Below, piece after piece: positions 7,822 to 16,207 of a stretch of DNA of 64,000 bases. Location: assembly GCA_017524805.1 (NCBI GenBank), contig JAFXUX010000043.1, positions 19,362 through 83,361 on the forward strand, in the 5' to 3' direction. Source of the stretch: Candidatus Methanomethylophilaceae archaeon (GTDB lineage Archaea; Thermoplasmatota; Thermoplasmata; Methanomassiliicoccales; Methanomethylophilaceae). The notes under the pieces are model-generated. The model saw only the letters and a list, made by a program, of their open reading frames with translations, had not been told where the DNA came from and made no database searches. The number at the start of each line of letters is the position of its first letter. Within the stretch, counting starts at the first letter, position 1. The position numbers were made by a program, and so were the translations under genes.

Positions 7822-8068
7822 AATCTTCCTGCCTCCCCATATTTGGGTCGGAATCGGGATCCGGTATCGCCTCGACGACGTCTCCGTCGGAAATGAGATC
7901 CCCGACCTTGCCATCCGCCCTCAGCAGACTGTATCCCCTGCGCAATATGAATCCTCCGCCCCAGTATTCGGATGCCGTGTCGCTGATCTCGGATATCTCC
8001 TCTTCGTTGCCGAGATCCATCTTCACCGAGACGGATCTCGCCCTGTTCCTAAGAACGAACCTAACCAT
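7766..8068 (-). CDS. Small ubiquitin-like (beta-grasp) protein or N-terminal half of a frameshifted JAMM fusion
   Basis: 100 residues. The first 75 or so look like a beta-grasp fold: 'MVRFVLRNRARSVSVKMDLG', a helix, 'FILRRGYSLLRADGKVGDLI', then 'DGDVVEAIPDPD', as in ubiquitin/ThiS-like proteins (strand, helix, 'L.DGD.V' turn). The tail after about residue 78 looks unstructured. There is no C-terminal Gly-Gly, so conjugation is doubtful if it ends here. A GGAGG SD lies 7 bases before the ATG, and a 7-bp hairpin lies just ahead of it (8079-8097). The downstream JAMM-like frame makes a ubiquitin-like/JAB pairing likely. Confidence 0.5.
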   Translation of the reverse strand: MVRFVLRNRARSVSVKMDLGNEEEISEISDTASEYWGGGFILRRGYSLLRADGKVGDLISDGDVVEAIPDPDSDPNMGRQEDFGRKIGVARRCDRGSARG

Positions 8069-8078
8069 TGCCTTTCCT

Positions 8079-8097
8079 CCGCACCGACGGGGTGCGG
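8079..8097 (-). promoter_or_regulatory. Leader hairpin before the ubiquitin-like gene
   Basis: A perfect 7-bp stem (CCGCACC and GGTGCGG, 5-base loop) overlaps the start of the Shine-Dalgarno region of the gene beginning at 8068. It could modulate ribosome access. A TATA-like GATTTAAAG lies further upstream. Confidence 0.4.
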
Positions 8098-8194
8098 TAT
8101 GAGACCCCTCAGAAACGCTTTAAATCAAAGCCTATCCGATTAAGATTGCTAAACAATCGTCAGCATAAAATATCGGCATTCGCTTGACAAAGAC

Positions 8195-8407
8195 ATGGCA
8201 GGAACGAGGCTCCCCGACCATTCCCACTGCAAATACTGCGGCGAGCCCATCGAATTCGGGAAGGAATACTGCGGGGAGATCTGCGAGGAATCCTTCAGAG
8301 AGAGGGAGCGCGGCGACAGGAGAAAGGAAATCGCGTTCTATGCCGCGGCCGCCGTATCCGTGATCGTCATACTAGCCGCCGGGTTTTTGCTGCGATCTGG
8401 ATGGTGA
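8195..8407 (+). CDS. DUF2116-type zinc-ribbon membrane protein
   Basis: 70 residues. An N-terminal zinc ribbon (HCKYCGEPI, then YCGEICEESF: four or five Cys) is followed by a charged linker (RERERGDRRKE) and a single C-terminal transmembrane helix. This matches the small archaeal DUF2116 family of unknown function. The next gene begins at ATG 8401 inside its last codons, so it heads the Sel1-paralog operon. Confidence 0.85.
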   Translation: MAGTRLPDHSHCKYCGEPIEFGKEYCGEICEESFRERERGDRRKEIAFYAAAAVSVIVILAAGFLLRSGW

Positions 8408-9618
8408 TTATCTTGGACAGAAGGGGCACCATCGAACCGCTGTGGCGGAAAGAAGCCGAATTCGACGTGCTGTGCGCATCCGGAGTCAGCGAAGCGGCGC
8501 TGATCCTGGGGGAATGCGGATACAAAGTCGGAAACCTGCTGGGCATCTCATTCTCGGATGGCGACATATCTTTCCCGGAAAAACGCTCGGAATGGATAGC
8601 CATTGATGTCAGATCGATATCCGGCGACTATTTCGAGATTGACCGCGGAGGCATCAAAGAGCACGTTCCCTGCGGTAGGTTCGGATTCGAAGAGCCTGAC
8701 GGTTCCGTGGGCAGGATCGGGTTCAACAGCATCCCCGGCCTGGACAACCGTCTGGACCGCATCTGCCAGGCGATAAAACGCTCTTACGGAGAGAAGGCTG
8801 TCGCCATTGACCTGAGAGATCCGCTTTACTCCATCGGCAAAGATGGCGATGTAAAATACCTCGGAGATCCCGACGAGGATGCCATAGAGTCGGCGAACGA
8901 ATGCCTGCTCGGATTCGTGGACAGCCTGGGATGTTTCTGCGTGCGCACCCCAACCAACATATTGGGCTCCGACTCAGGGAGATATGCCCCCGAATTCCTC
9001 GGATACGCGGAATCCTGCCTGGACGCTATGGTAGCCGGAGGCGAAGACGCGCGCAGACGGATGATAGAGCTGGGAATCTCTATCGGAATCAGGATGGACT
9101 GCATGCGCGGGGAAAGCTACGCATTCGATCAGGACGCGATAAGACGTCTCGACAGGCAGTGGAACGCAAGCAACAAAAAAGATGGCGTCGACGGATTGAT
9201 GAGCTCAGCCATGGCCAGATACAGGAATGCCAGAAGCGCCGAAGGCAGAGGAGAGCTTGAGCGCCGCATCGGATCCATCTGGAAGGACAGGAAGGACGGC
9301 AAAGCCGATATTTCGAAGGCCGCGGAATGGATGAGGAAATCCGCGGGTTCCGGCATCCAAAGCGCCGAAAGCGATCTTTTGGACATACTGTGGAGAGAAG
9401 GCTCCGACGATTCCCTGCTGGAGATGGTCGCCTTGGCGCGCAGGATGACCGAAAGAGGGAACGCGAAAGCCATGCTGATCCTCGGAAGGGCATACCGCGA
9501 CGGGAAAGGTCTCCCCCAAAGCAAAAGCAACGCAATCAGATGGTTGTCGAAAGCCTCCGAGAAAATCAAACAGGCCGAGATCGAGCTAAAAGAGCTTGAA
9601 GGAAAGGCTGGAGGATGA
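8401..9618 (+). CDS. Sel1-repeat paralog, subfamily A (first copy)
   Basis: 405 residues with no signal peptide. The N-terminal half is shared with the A-type paralogs at 10859 and 13641: 'AEFDVL', 'WIAIDVRSISGDYFEID', 'AVAIDLRDPLY' and 'DSLGCFCVRTPTNI'. The C-terminal third has Sel1/TPR-like units ('GKADISKAAEWMRKSAGSG' and 'AMLILGRAYRDGKGL'). Sel1 repeats form alpha-solenoids used in protein-protein contacts. The N-terminal domain is a diverged relative of the B subfamily, which resembles DUF6270. TTG 8413 is an alternative start. Function is unknown. Confidence 0.85.
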   Translation: MVIILDRRGTIEPLWRKEAEFDVLCASGVSEAALILGECGYKVGNLLGISFSDGDISFPEKRSEWIAIDVRSISGDYFEIDRGGIKEHVPCGRFGFEEPDGSVGRIGFNSIPGLDNRLDRICQAIKRSYGEKAVAIDLRDPLYSIGKDGDVKYLGDPDEDAIESANECLLGFVDSLGCFCVRTPTNILGSDSGRYAPEFLGYAESCLDAMVAGGEDARRRMIELGISIGIRMDCMRGESYAFDQDAIRRLDRQWNASNKKDGVDGLMSSAMARYRNARSAEGRGELERRIGSIWKDRKDGKADISKAAEWMRKSAGSGIQSAESDLLDILWREGSDDSLLEMVALARRMTERGNAKAMLILGRAYRDGKGLPQSKSNAIRWLSKASEKIKQAEIELKELEGKAGG

Positions 9619-9622
9619 TATC

Positions 9623-10777
9623 GTGGACGAGGATTACGAATATTACGGCGAGAAATCCCAGGCCAAAAAGAAAACGGCCTCGTTCGACATACTGGGCGTG
9701 TGCGTTTCCCGCGACATTTTCGGCCTGGCCAACGGCAACGAGTATGATGTCGGGAAATACACGAGATTGTCTCTCCCATACTATTCTGACATGGAGAATG
9801 TGGACCCTGAACTCTGGGCGACGATGGACGATGTCAAGGGCGAGAGGGATTTCCACAAACGGCTGAAGCTGGACGACCTCAACATGAGATACGCCGACGA
9901 ACTGAACGGCTCCGGGTCGGAATGGCTGCTCATAGATACCAGATCCCTCACATTCGGATACCACGAAGCCAAATTCGGCGGAAAGACCCATTACTATACC
10001 GCCGAGAGCATTTCCGCCGATGAGATCCGCGCGGCGACGAGGAAAAAAGGCTTCGAGCCGGAGAGCATCCGCTTCGTCGAGACGGAAGACGTCCCCGGGA
10101 TCGAAGGGATGATGGACGCATTCTGCGAGTTCGTCAGGGGAAGATATGGGAACAACATCATATTTATTGAGATGAGGGACGCTCTCTGGCACGTCGACAA
10201 AGAAGGCAAAGTGGGCTACATCCGCGATTATCCAGTGGAAAGAAGGCGCAGAATCACCGGAAAATACTGCGAAGCGCTGATGAAAAAGCTTGGCTGCCGC
10301 TGCATCCCCATGCCGTCGAACATCATCTGCGACTACCTCCATTTATGGGGCATGTCCAAAGGCCATTACATCCAGGAGTACTACGATTACGCGTACAGAT
10401 GCCTGGACGCCATCGTGAAAGGGGCTCCTGACCTTGACCTTCTTTTGGAAAGAGAATTCCTGAAGGTATGCGCCGCCATGGATTCCATACGCTCCGGCAG
10501 GATGCTGTCCAGGAACAACACCGTAAGACGCGCGGAAAACCATTGGAAAACCTCTGACGACGCCGACGCCTCCATCTCGAACGCCCAGCTCCTTATGGCG
10601 GAAGCCAACAACCCGCTGCTGGAGTCGGAGCTGGCCGGTATAGTGGGCAGGATATGGCGCGACAGGACGGACGGAAAAGCCGACATGAGGAAGGCATCCA
10701 TGTGGCTGAAGACGGCATCGGACGGGGGCATAGTATGGGCTTCGAAAGAGCTGGAGGAGCTTGGGGAAGGCCAATGA
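9623..10777 (+). CDS. DUF6270-like Sel1-repeat paralog, subfamily B (first copy)
   Basis: 384 residues from GTG 9623, chosen because GGAGG lies 8 bases upstream (ATG 9596 would overlap the preceding gene). The N-terminus 'SFDILGVCVSRDIFGLANG' resembles the GSCVSRD-type opening motif of DUF6270 proteins. Subfamily B markers follow: 'KYTRLSLPYY', 'WLLIDTRSLTFGYHEAKFGG', 'KLGCRCIPMPSNII' and 'HYIQEYYDYAYRCLDAIVKG'. A single Sel1-like unit ends the protein. Catalytic function, if any, is unknown. It follows the A copy by 4 bases, so the two are probably translated together. Confidence 0.83.
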   Translation: MDEDYEYYGEKSQAKKKTASFDILGVCVSRDIFGLANGNEYDVGKYTRLSLPYYSDMENVDPELWATMDDVKGERDFHKRLKLDDLNMRYADELNGSGSEWLLIDTRSLTFGYHEAKFGGKTHYYTAESISADEIRAATRKKGFEPESIRFVETEDVPGIEGMMDAFCEFVRGRYGNNIIFIEMRDALWHVDKEGKVGYIRDYPVERRRRITGKYCEALMKKLGCRCIPMPSNIICDYLHLWGMSKGHYIQEYYDYAYRCLDAIVKGAPDLDLLLEREFLKVCAAMDSIRSGRMLSRNNTVRRAENHWKTSDDADASISNAQLLMAEANNPLLESELAGIVGRIWRDRTDGKADMRKASMWLKTASDGGIVWASKELEELGEGQ

Positions 10778-10858
10778 AAGCCTGTCCAGGGGATAACGCT
10801 TTATTTTATGTAGTATACGATTCGGTGATGGCGATAGGCCGCATTCAGGAGGAGTGCT

Positions 10859-12040
10859 ATGGGCGGAAAGACTGACGGGAGAATCGTTTTCGATGTTCTG
10901 GGCGGGTGCCCCGACGGGGCGATGCTGGAGACGATGCTCATCTGCGATTTTGGGATAGGGAACATCATAAGAGCCGAATTCGAAGCGGAGCCCATAACGC
11001 CGCCCGCGAACCCGTCGAGATGGCTGGCCATCGACATCAGATCCATCGCATGCGACCATTTCGAGGCGATCAGCGAGGACGAAGACGTGAGATACGTGCC
11101 GTGCACCGGATCGTCCGTGAGGGAGCTGAAGATGGGCGGAGCCAAATCGGTCCGCAGGATCGGGTTCGCCGACATCCCAGCCCTCGACGAATACGTCAAA
11201 GATCTCTCCTCAATCGCGCAAAAGTATGGGAAAAACGTCATAGCCTTCGACCTGAGAGACCCGGCATGGATCTCCACCCCGGGAAGGAACGTGGTTCCCG
11301 CTGACGACCCGAATTCCGCGCGCAGGAATGAAGCCGAAGACATGCTCTCCCTGATGCTGGTCGACTCCCTCGGATGCCATTGCATACGCACTCCCTCGAA
11401 CATAGTCGGCCGCGGAAAAGACAGCGACGAGATGCCGCGCTACGGCGAGGGTTTCTACGCCTACGTCAAAGACTGCGTCAAAGTTATAGCGAGCAGAAAG
11501 CCGGAAGCCTCCAGAAAGCTCAGGACGCTGGGATTGGAGATAGCCGACCACATGGACGCGGCCCGCAGAGCCCCGTTCCTGTCTTCGGTCTCATTCCTAG
11601 AGAGTATGGAAAAGGAAAAGGAAAGCATGGACGATTGGGACGAGATCATCGGCATGCTCCGCAAAAAGATGGCCGTAGCCAAAAGCGAGATCCTCAAGGC
11701 AGAAATCGAGGGACGCATCGGAGCGGCATGGCGCGAGAGGGATGACGGCAAAGCGGACCTGAAGAAAGCCGTCCGCCTGCTCAGGAAATCCGCCGACTCC
11801 GGATCGATATGGGCGAGAAGGGAGCTGCTATCCGCGCTGTGGGCGGAAGGTTCCCCCAACTCCCTGCTGGAGATGGTGTCCAGAGCGTATAACTATTCCA
11901 TAGAGGGGGACAAAGACGCGATGGAATTCCTCGGCTGGGCATACGAAGAGGGCGTGGGGCTGCCCAAGAACGCCGCTGAATCGAGGAGATGGCTCGCCAA
12001 AGCGGAACGGAAGACCGAAACCATATCGCTGTCGGAGTGA
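10859..12040 (+). CDS. Sel1-repeat paralog, subfamily A (second copy)
   Basis: 393 residues. The N-terminus 'IVFDVLGGCPDGAMLETML' is followed by 'WLAIDIRSIACDHFE', 'VIAFDLRDPAW' and 'DSLGCHCIRTPSNIVG', then two or three Sel1 units ('GKADLKKAVRLLRKSADSG', 'AMEFLGWAYEEGVGLPKN'). An 81-base gap upstream holds a TATA-like TTTATTTTATG and a strong SD (GGAGGAG), so a second promoter may start here. It is the best template for placing the amber codons of the third A copy. Function is unknown. Confidence 0.85.
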   Translation: MGGKTDGRIVFDVLGGCPDGAMLETMLICDFGIGNIIRAEFEAEPITPPANPSRWLAIDIRSIACDHFEAISEDEDVRYVPCTGSSVRELKMGGAKSVRRIGFADIPALDEYVKDLSSIAQKYGKNVIAFDLRDPAWISTPGRNVVPADDPNSARRNEAEDMLSLMLVDSLGCHCIRTPSNIVGRGKDSDEMPRYGEGFYAYVKDCVKVIASRKPEASRKLRTLGLEIADHMDAARRAPFLSSVSFLESMEKEKESMDDWDEIIGMLRKKMAVAKSEILKAEIEGRIGAAWRERDDGKADLKKAVRLLRKSADSGSIWARRELLSALWAEGSPNSLLEMVSRAYNYSIEGDKDAMEFLGWAYEEGVGLPKNAAESRRWLAKAERKTETISLSE

Positions 12041-12045
12041 CTGCC

Positions 12046-13644
12046 ATGACCGATGACATCTCCAAAGGTCCGGCCGTGCCGGAAAGGAAACCGCCATTCG
12101 ACGTGCTGGGCGTATGCATAGGGCGCGACGTGTTCGGAGTGGCCAACTGCAACGAATATGAGATAAGGAAATACACCCGCCCATCGCTCCCCAGCTTCGC
12201 GGACGACGAGCGCGTAAAAGAGAGCGAGCGCCTGGGAGACGACGACGTCAAAGGCAAGACCAGATATCTCCGCCGCCGCAAGCTGGACGACCTCAACAGA
12301 ACTTGCGAGGAAGGCCTCTGGGAATCCGGTTCCGAATGGCTTCTTCTGGAGATCAGAACTGTCTCCTACGAATACTGGGAGGCCAGATACGGCGGGAAAA
12401 CGCACTATTTCCTAGGAAACACCACTACCGAGGAGGAGATGCGCAAGGCCGTCGAAAAGAGGGGCTTGGAATTGGAGTCTCTCCGCAAAGTCAAGATCGA
12501 TGACATCCCGGGGACATCGGAGATGGTGGATGCCGCCTGCGATTTCATAAGGAAGAGATACGGAAACAACGTGATCCTCCTCCAACAGAAGGAGGCCCTA
12601 TGGCGCATGGACCGCTTCGGGAACGTGGCCCTGAACCGCACCTTGGAAGCGGAATCGATGAACAGCACCATCGACAAGTTCACAAGGATGATCCTCAGAA
12701 ACCTCGGCTGCCATTTCATCCGCATACCTTCCGACATCATAAGCGATGCCTGGCAGAGGTGGGGAGATACGCCCGCCCACTACATCCAAGAATACTACGA
12801 TTACGCTTATGCGTGCGTAGACGACATCGTTAGCGGGATCCCCAATCTGGATAGGTCGCTGGAACGCAGGTTCATGGAATTCAGCGCCCAACTGAACGCG
12901 ATACGCTCCGGGAAGATGCTGTCGAGAAAGAACGCCGTCAGCCGTGTGTCCGATCTTATGGAAAGAAGGGGCAACGCGGACCTCTGCATAAAAACAGCGA
13001 CTCACCTCAGAAAAAGAGCCAACAGCCCTATGCTGGAAGCGGAGCTCGACGGCGCCATAGGAAAGCTGTGGCGCGACAGGGCTGATGGGAAGGCAGACCC
13101 GGAAAAGGCGATGGCTCTCATGAAATCGTCCGCGGAAAGCGGGATAGAATGGGCGCAGACCGAATATCTGGGCATGCTGAGAGCATCCGGGAACTATGAA
13201 GAGACTCTGGAGGCTGCCATAAGGTATGCTTCCCTAGGCAACGGCGAGGCCATCGGGTTCGTCGGGAGGGCCTACAAGAACGGCGAAGGCGTCGGCAAGG
13301 ACAAGGCGATTGCTGAGAAGTGGCTGGAAGAGGCGTCCGTCAGGGACGTGAAATGGGCCGTCCTGGAGTACATGCAGCTCCTTTGGGAAGAGGACGCCGA
13401 CATACTCGTCGAGAAAGCCCAGAGATTCGCGAACCACAGCGGAATCGCAATGGGATACCTCGGCAGGGCATACCGCTACGGCAAAGGCACGAAGAAAGAC
13501 CTGGCCAAGGCGAGGGAATGCCTGTCTAAGGCAGCGGAGATGAAAGTTCCTTGGGCCGAGAGAGAGCTGAGAAGTCTGGATGCGAATATGGCGAAAGCGC
13601 AGGAAACCAAGAGCAAACGCAGGGATGGAACGGGCGGGAAATGA
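12046..13644 (+). CDS. DUF6270-like Sel1-repeat paralog, subfamily B (second copy, extended)
   Basis: 532 residues from ATG 12046, 5 bases after the preceding stop. It opens with 'PFDVLGVCIGRDVFGVANC' (the serine of the usual VSRD is glycine here), then 'WLLLEIRTVSYEYWEARYGG', 'NLGCHFIRIPSDII' and 'HYIQEYYDYAYACVDDIVSG'. The C-terminus is the longest of the array, with about five Sel1 units (for example 'AIGFVGRAYKNGEGVGKD' and 'AMGYLGRAYRYGKGTKKD'). Its last bases overlap the ATG of the amber-containing copy (ATGA), a translational-coupling arrangement. Confidence 0.85.
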   Translation: MTDDISKGPAVPERKPPFDVLGVCIGRDVFGVANCNEYEIRKYTRPSLPSFADDERVKESERLGDDDVKGKTRYLRRRKLDDLNRTCEEGLWESGSEWLLLEIRTVSYEYWEARYGGKTHYFLGNTTTEEEMRKAVEKRGLELESLRKVKIDDIPGTSEMVDAACDFIRKRYGNNVILLQQKEALWRMDRFGNVALNRTLEAESMNSTIDKFTRMILRNLGCHFIRIPSDIISDAWQRWGDTPAHYIQEYYDYAYACVDDIVSGIPNLDRSLERRFMEFSAQLNAIRSGKMLSRKNAVSRVSDLMERRGNADLCIKTATHLRKRANSPMLEAELDGAIGKLWRDRADGKADPEKAMALMKSSAESGIEWAQTEYLGMLRASGNYEETLEAAIRYASLGNGEAIGFVGRAYKNGEGVGKDKAIAEKWLEEASVRDVKWAVLEYMQLLWEEDADILVEKAQRFANHSGIAMGYLGRAYRYGKGTKKDLAKARECLSKAAEMKVPWAERELRSLDANMAKAQETKSKRRDGTGGK

Positions 13645-14864
13645 GCGCGAAGAAAGGCTTGCCGAAATAGATCTGGATTGACGTACTGGGGGGAGAGCCC
13701 GACGGGATAACCCTGGAAACGCTCTGCAGAAGCGGGTTCGGCGTCAAGAATTTCATAAAGGTCTCGTTGGACGGCGGAAGCAGGAAAGTCAAAGCCGATA
13801 TCCCGAAGAAGAAATCAAAATGGATTGCGATCGACGTAAGGTCGCTTTCGTCCAATTGGTTCGCTGTCGACGAAGAACCTACCGTATACGTGCCTTGCGC
13901 CGGCGGATTCAGATCCGAGCTGAGGCAGAAGAATGACGATAAACCGTTCCGCATAGCCGCGTTCTACGGCATGGAAGACTCCGATGCTTTCCTCGATTCC
14001 CTTGCCGATCTCATCGAAGAGCAGTACGGGAGCAATGCCGTGCTGCTCGACATCAGAGACGCATACTGGACCTAGACCATCGGGGCCAACGTCGTATATT
14101 ATGATAACAGGGAGCAGACCCGCATGTCCCTGTCGGGGAATGCGGTAGCCCTGAGATTGGAAGGCAGATTGGGATGCTTCTACGTCCGCACGCCGACGAA
14201 CGTCATCGACTGCCCGATCAGAAGAAGCACATCGCATTACCCTGCCGCCGTCTACGACTATATCAGCGCATGCCTGAGGGCCGTCATCGATGGTAAGGAG
14301 GACACAAGAGCCAAGATCAATGATCTGAGCATCGAAATCGCCAATAACATGGACATCCTCCGCAGCGACCCATACCTAAGGGCGCTGAACATACTGGGCG
14401 AAATAGATTCCATGGGCATGGACAATCCCGAAGAGGTTCTGGCGGTCATCGATGACTGGATGAAGATCGCGAGGAACGAAACGTTGGTATCAAGGCTGAA
14501 AGGATTCGAGGCGAGAGTTTGGCGCGACAGAGCCGATGGCAACGCCGATCTGGCGAAAGCTACGGGACTGATGCGCATATCCGCGGATTCAGGGACAAAA
14601 TGGGCAAAAAATGAGCTTCTCGGCTTGCTCTGGGAGATCGATACCCCCGAATCGCTGCTGGAGATGGTCTCCCGCGCATTCGCCGATTCCCAAGAGGGGA
14701 GTTCGACGGCCAAAGGCTGCATCGGATAGGCCTACAGGGATGGAAGGGGATTGCCCAAAAACGAGGCGAAATCCGCCGAATGGCTCCTCATGTGCAAAAA
14801 GGCGGAAGCGAAAGAGGCAAAGGTCAAATCGGAAGAAGAAGAGAGGGAGGAAGGGGAATCGTGA
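13641..14864 (+). CDS. Sel1-repeat paralog, subfamily A (third copy) with three in-frame TAG codons; possible pyrrolysine protein
   Basis: From ATG 13641 a single frame runs to TGA 14862-14864, interrupted only by TAG at 13668-13670, 14073-14075 and 14727-14729. Read through, it gives 407 residues, against 405 and 393 for its A-type paralogs, with no frameshift and with all family blocks: 'IDVLGGEPDGITLETL', 'WIAIDVRSLSSNWF', 'GCFYVRTPTNVID', Sel1 units. Against the 10859 copy, the ambers fall at an Arg, a Ser and a Trp/Arg position. The ATG overlaps the upstream stop (ATGA), and the final TGA overlaps the next gene's start (GTGA). In a UAG-decoding methanogen this would be a full-length protein with three pyrrolysines; otherwise it is a young pseudogene. 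Confidence 0.7.
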
Positions 14865-16207
14865 GCGGGACTGATGATACCCACCAGCATCCGGAGGCTC
14901 TGGCGACGATCGACATCATGGGAGTGTGCGTCAGCCGCGATGTCTTCGGCCTCAAGGATGACCGCGAATTCCTGATCGGAAAATACGTAAGGCTGTCGAT
15001 GCCCTATTTCCTGGACGAAGAAGAATTGGACGAGGACAAGCTTGCCACCGAGAGCATGCTGACCGGCAAGAAATTCATAAAGCGCTTGAAGCTGGATGAA
15101 CTCAACAAAAGATACAGGTACCTCAAAACTTCCGGCTCGGATTGGGTTCTGATCGACCTCAGGGCGCTTTCGTACGGATTGTACGCGGTTAATTACGGAG
15201 GCGAGACCCACTACATCATGAAGGAAAGGCTGACCCAGCAGGAGATCTGCTCGGCCATAGAGAAAAGGGGCTATGCCGTGGAATCTATCGAAGAGATGGA
15301 ATTCGAGGATGCCCCCAATCTCAATGAGATGATAGATGCCACGTGCGATTTCGTCAAAAAGAGATACGGCGACAAGATAATCCTCCTCGAAATCAGAGAT
15401 GGCATCCTTAGGATGGACAGAGCTGGCAGGACTGCGCCCATGCAGAGAGAGATAATCGAGAACAGGCGCAGGGAGATAGAAAGATACACGCTGTTATTCA
15501 AGGAAAAGCTGGGATGCCGCTGCATACGCATGCCCGCCGAGAACATCTGCGACGGCGCCCACAAGTGGGGCTACAACCCTGCGCATTTCGTCCAAGAGTA
15601 CTACGACTATGCCTTCGCATGCATCGAGGACATAGTCAAAGGAGTCCCGGACCTCGACAGAGCGCTGGACAGAAGATACATGGAATTCTGCGCCCAATTG
15701 GACGCGATGCGGATCGGCGCCATGGTCTCCAGGAACAATGGGGTCAAGCGCGTGAAAAGAAATCTCGTAACCAAGAAGTACGATGCGGCGCTCGAATTGG
15801 CATCGACGCTCAAAAACAAGGCCAACAACCCGGCGCTTGAATACGAACTGGAAGGCATGATCGGACGGATATGGTTCGAAAGGGAAGACGGCAATGCCGA
15901 TGCGGAGGAAGCCGAGGCCCATATGAGAGAGGCGGCAAAGGGAGGCATATCCTGGTGCGAGACCTATCTCCTCCGCATCCTCATAGACAAGGGCGAATTG
16001 GATGAGATGGCCGAGAAAGCCGAGGAATACGCGATGAAAGGCAACTGCGAAGCCATGGGATACCTTGGAAGGGCTTACCGCGACGGGCTGGGCGTGGATA
16101 AAGACCTGGACAAAGCGAAAGAGTGGATGAAAAAATCTGCAATAAGAAGAGTCAAATGGGCCAAAAAAGAATATGCCAAGCTCATCGAGGCCGATCCAAC
16201 TTCCTGA
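14861..16207 (+). CDS. DUF6270-like Sel1-repeat paralog, subfamily B (third copy)
   Basis: 448 residues from GTG 14861, which overlaps the previous TGA by four bases (GTGA). ATG 14780 would lie inside the preceding gene and adds low-complexity basic sequence. 'TIDIMGVCVSRDVFGL', 'YVRLSMPYF', 'WVLIDLRALSYGLYAVNYGG', 'KLGCRCIRMPAENI' and 'HFVQEYYDYAFACIEDIVKG' define subfamily B. Two or three Sel1 units follow ('AMGYLGRAYRDGLGVDKD'). The 3' end overlaps the convergent folP gene by 26 bases. Confidence 0.85.
   Translation: MSGTDDTHQHPEALATIDIMGVCVSRDVFGLKDDREFLIGKYVRLSMPYFLDEEELDEDKLATESMLTGKKFIKRLKLDELNKRYRYLKTSGSDWVLIDLRALSYGLYAVNYGGETHYIMKERLTQQEICSAIEKRGYAVESIEEMEFEDAPNLNEMIDATCDFVKKRYGDKIILLEIRDGILRMDRAGRTAPMQREIIENRRREIERYTLLFKEKLGCRCIRMPAENICDGAHKWGYNPAHFVQEYYDYAFACIEDIVKGVPDLDRALDRRYMEFCAQLDAMRIGAMVSRNNGVKRVKRNLVTKKYDAALELASTLKNKANNPALEYELEGMIGRIWFEREDGNADAEEAEAHMREAAKGGISWCETYLLRILIDKGELDEMAEKAEEYAMKGNCEAMGYLGRAYRDGLGVDKDLDKAKEWMKKSAIRRVKWAKKEYAKLIEADPTS

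Noticed and set aside
7808..7833. Direct repeat (AATCTTCCTGCC, period 14) as the cause of the frameshift
   Set aside because: A 14-base duplication shifts the frame by two, but the JAMM-like frame is shifted by one.
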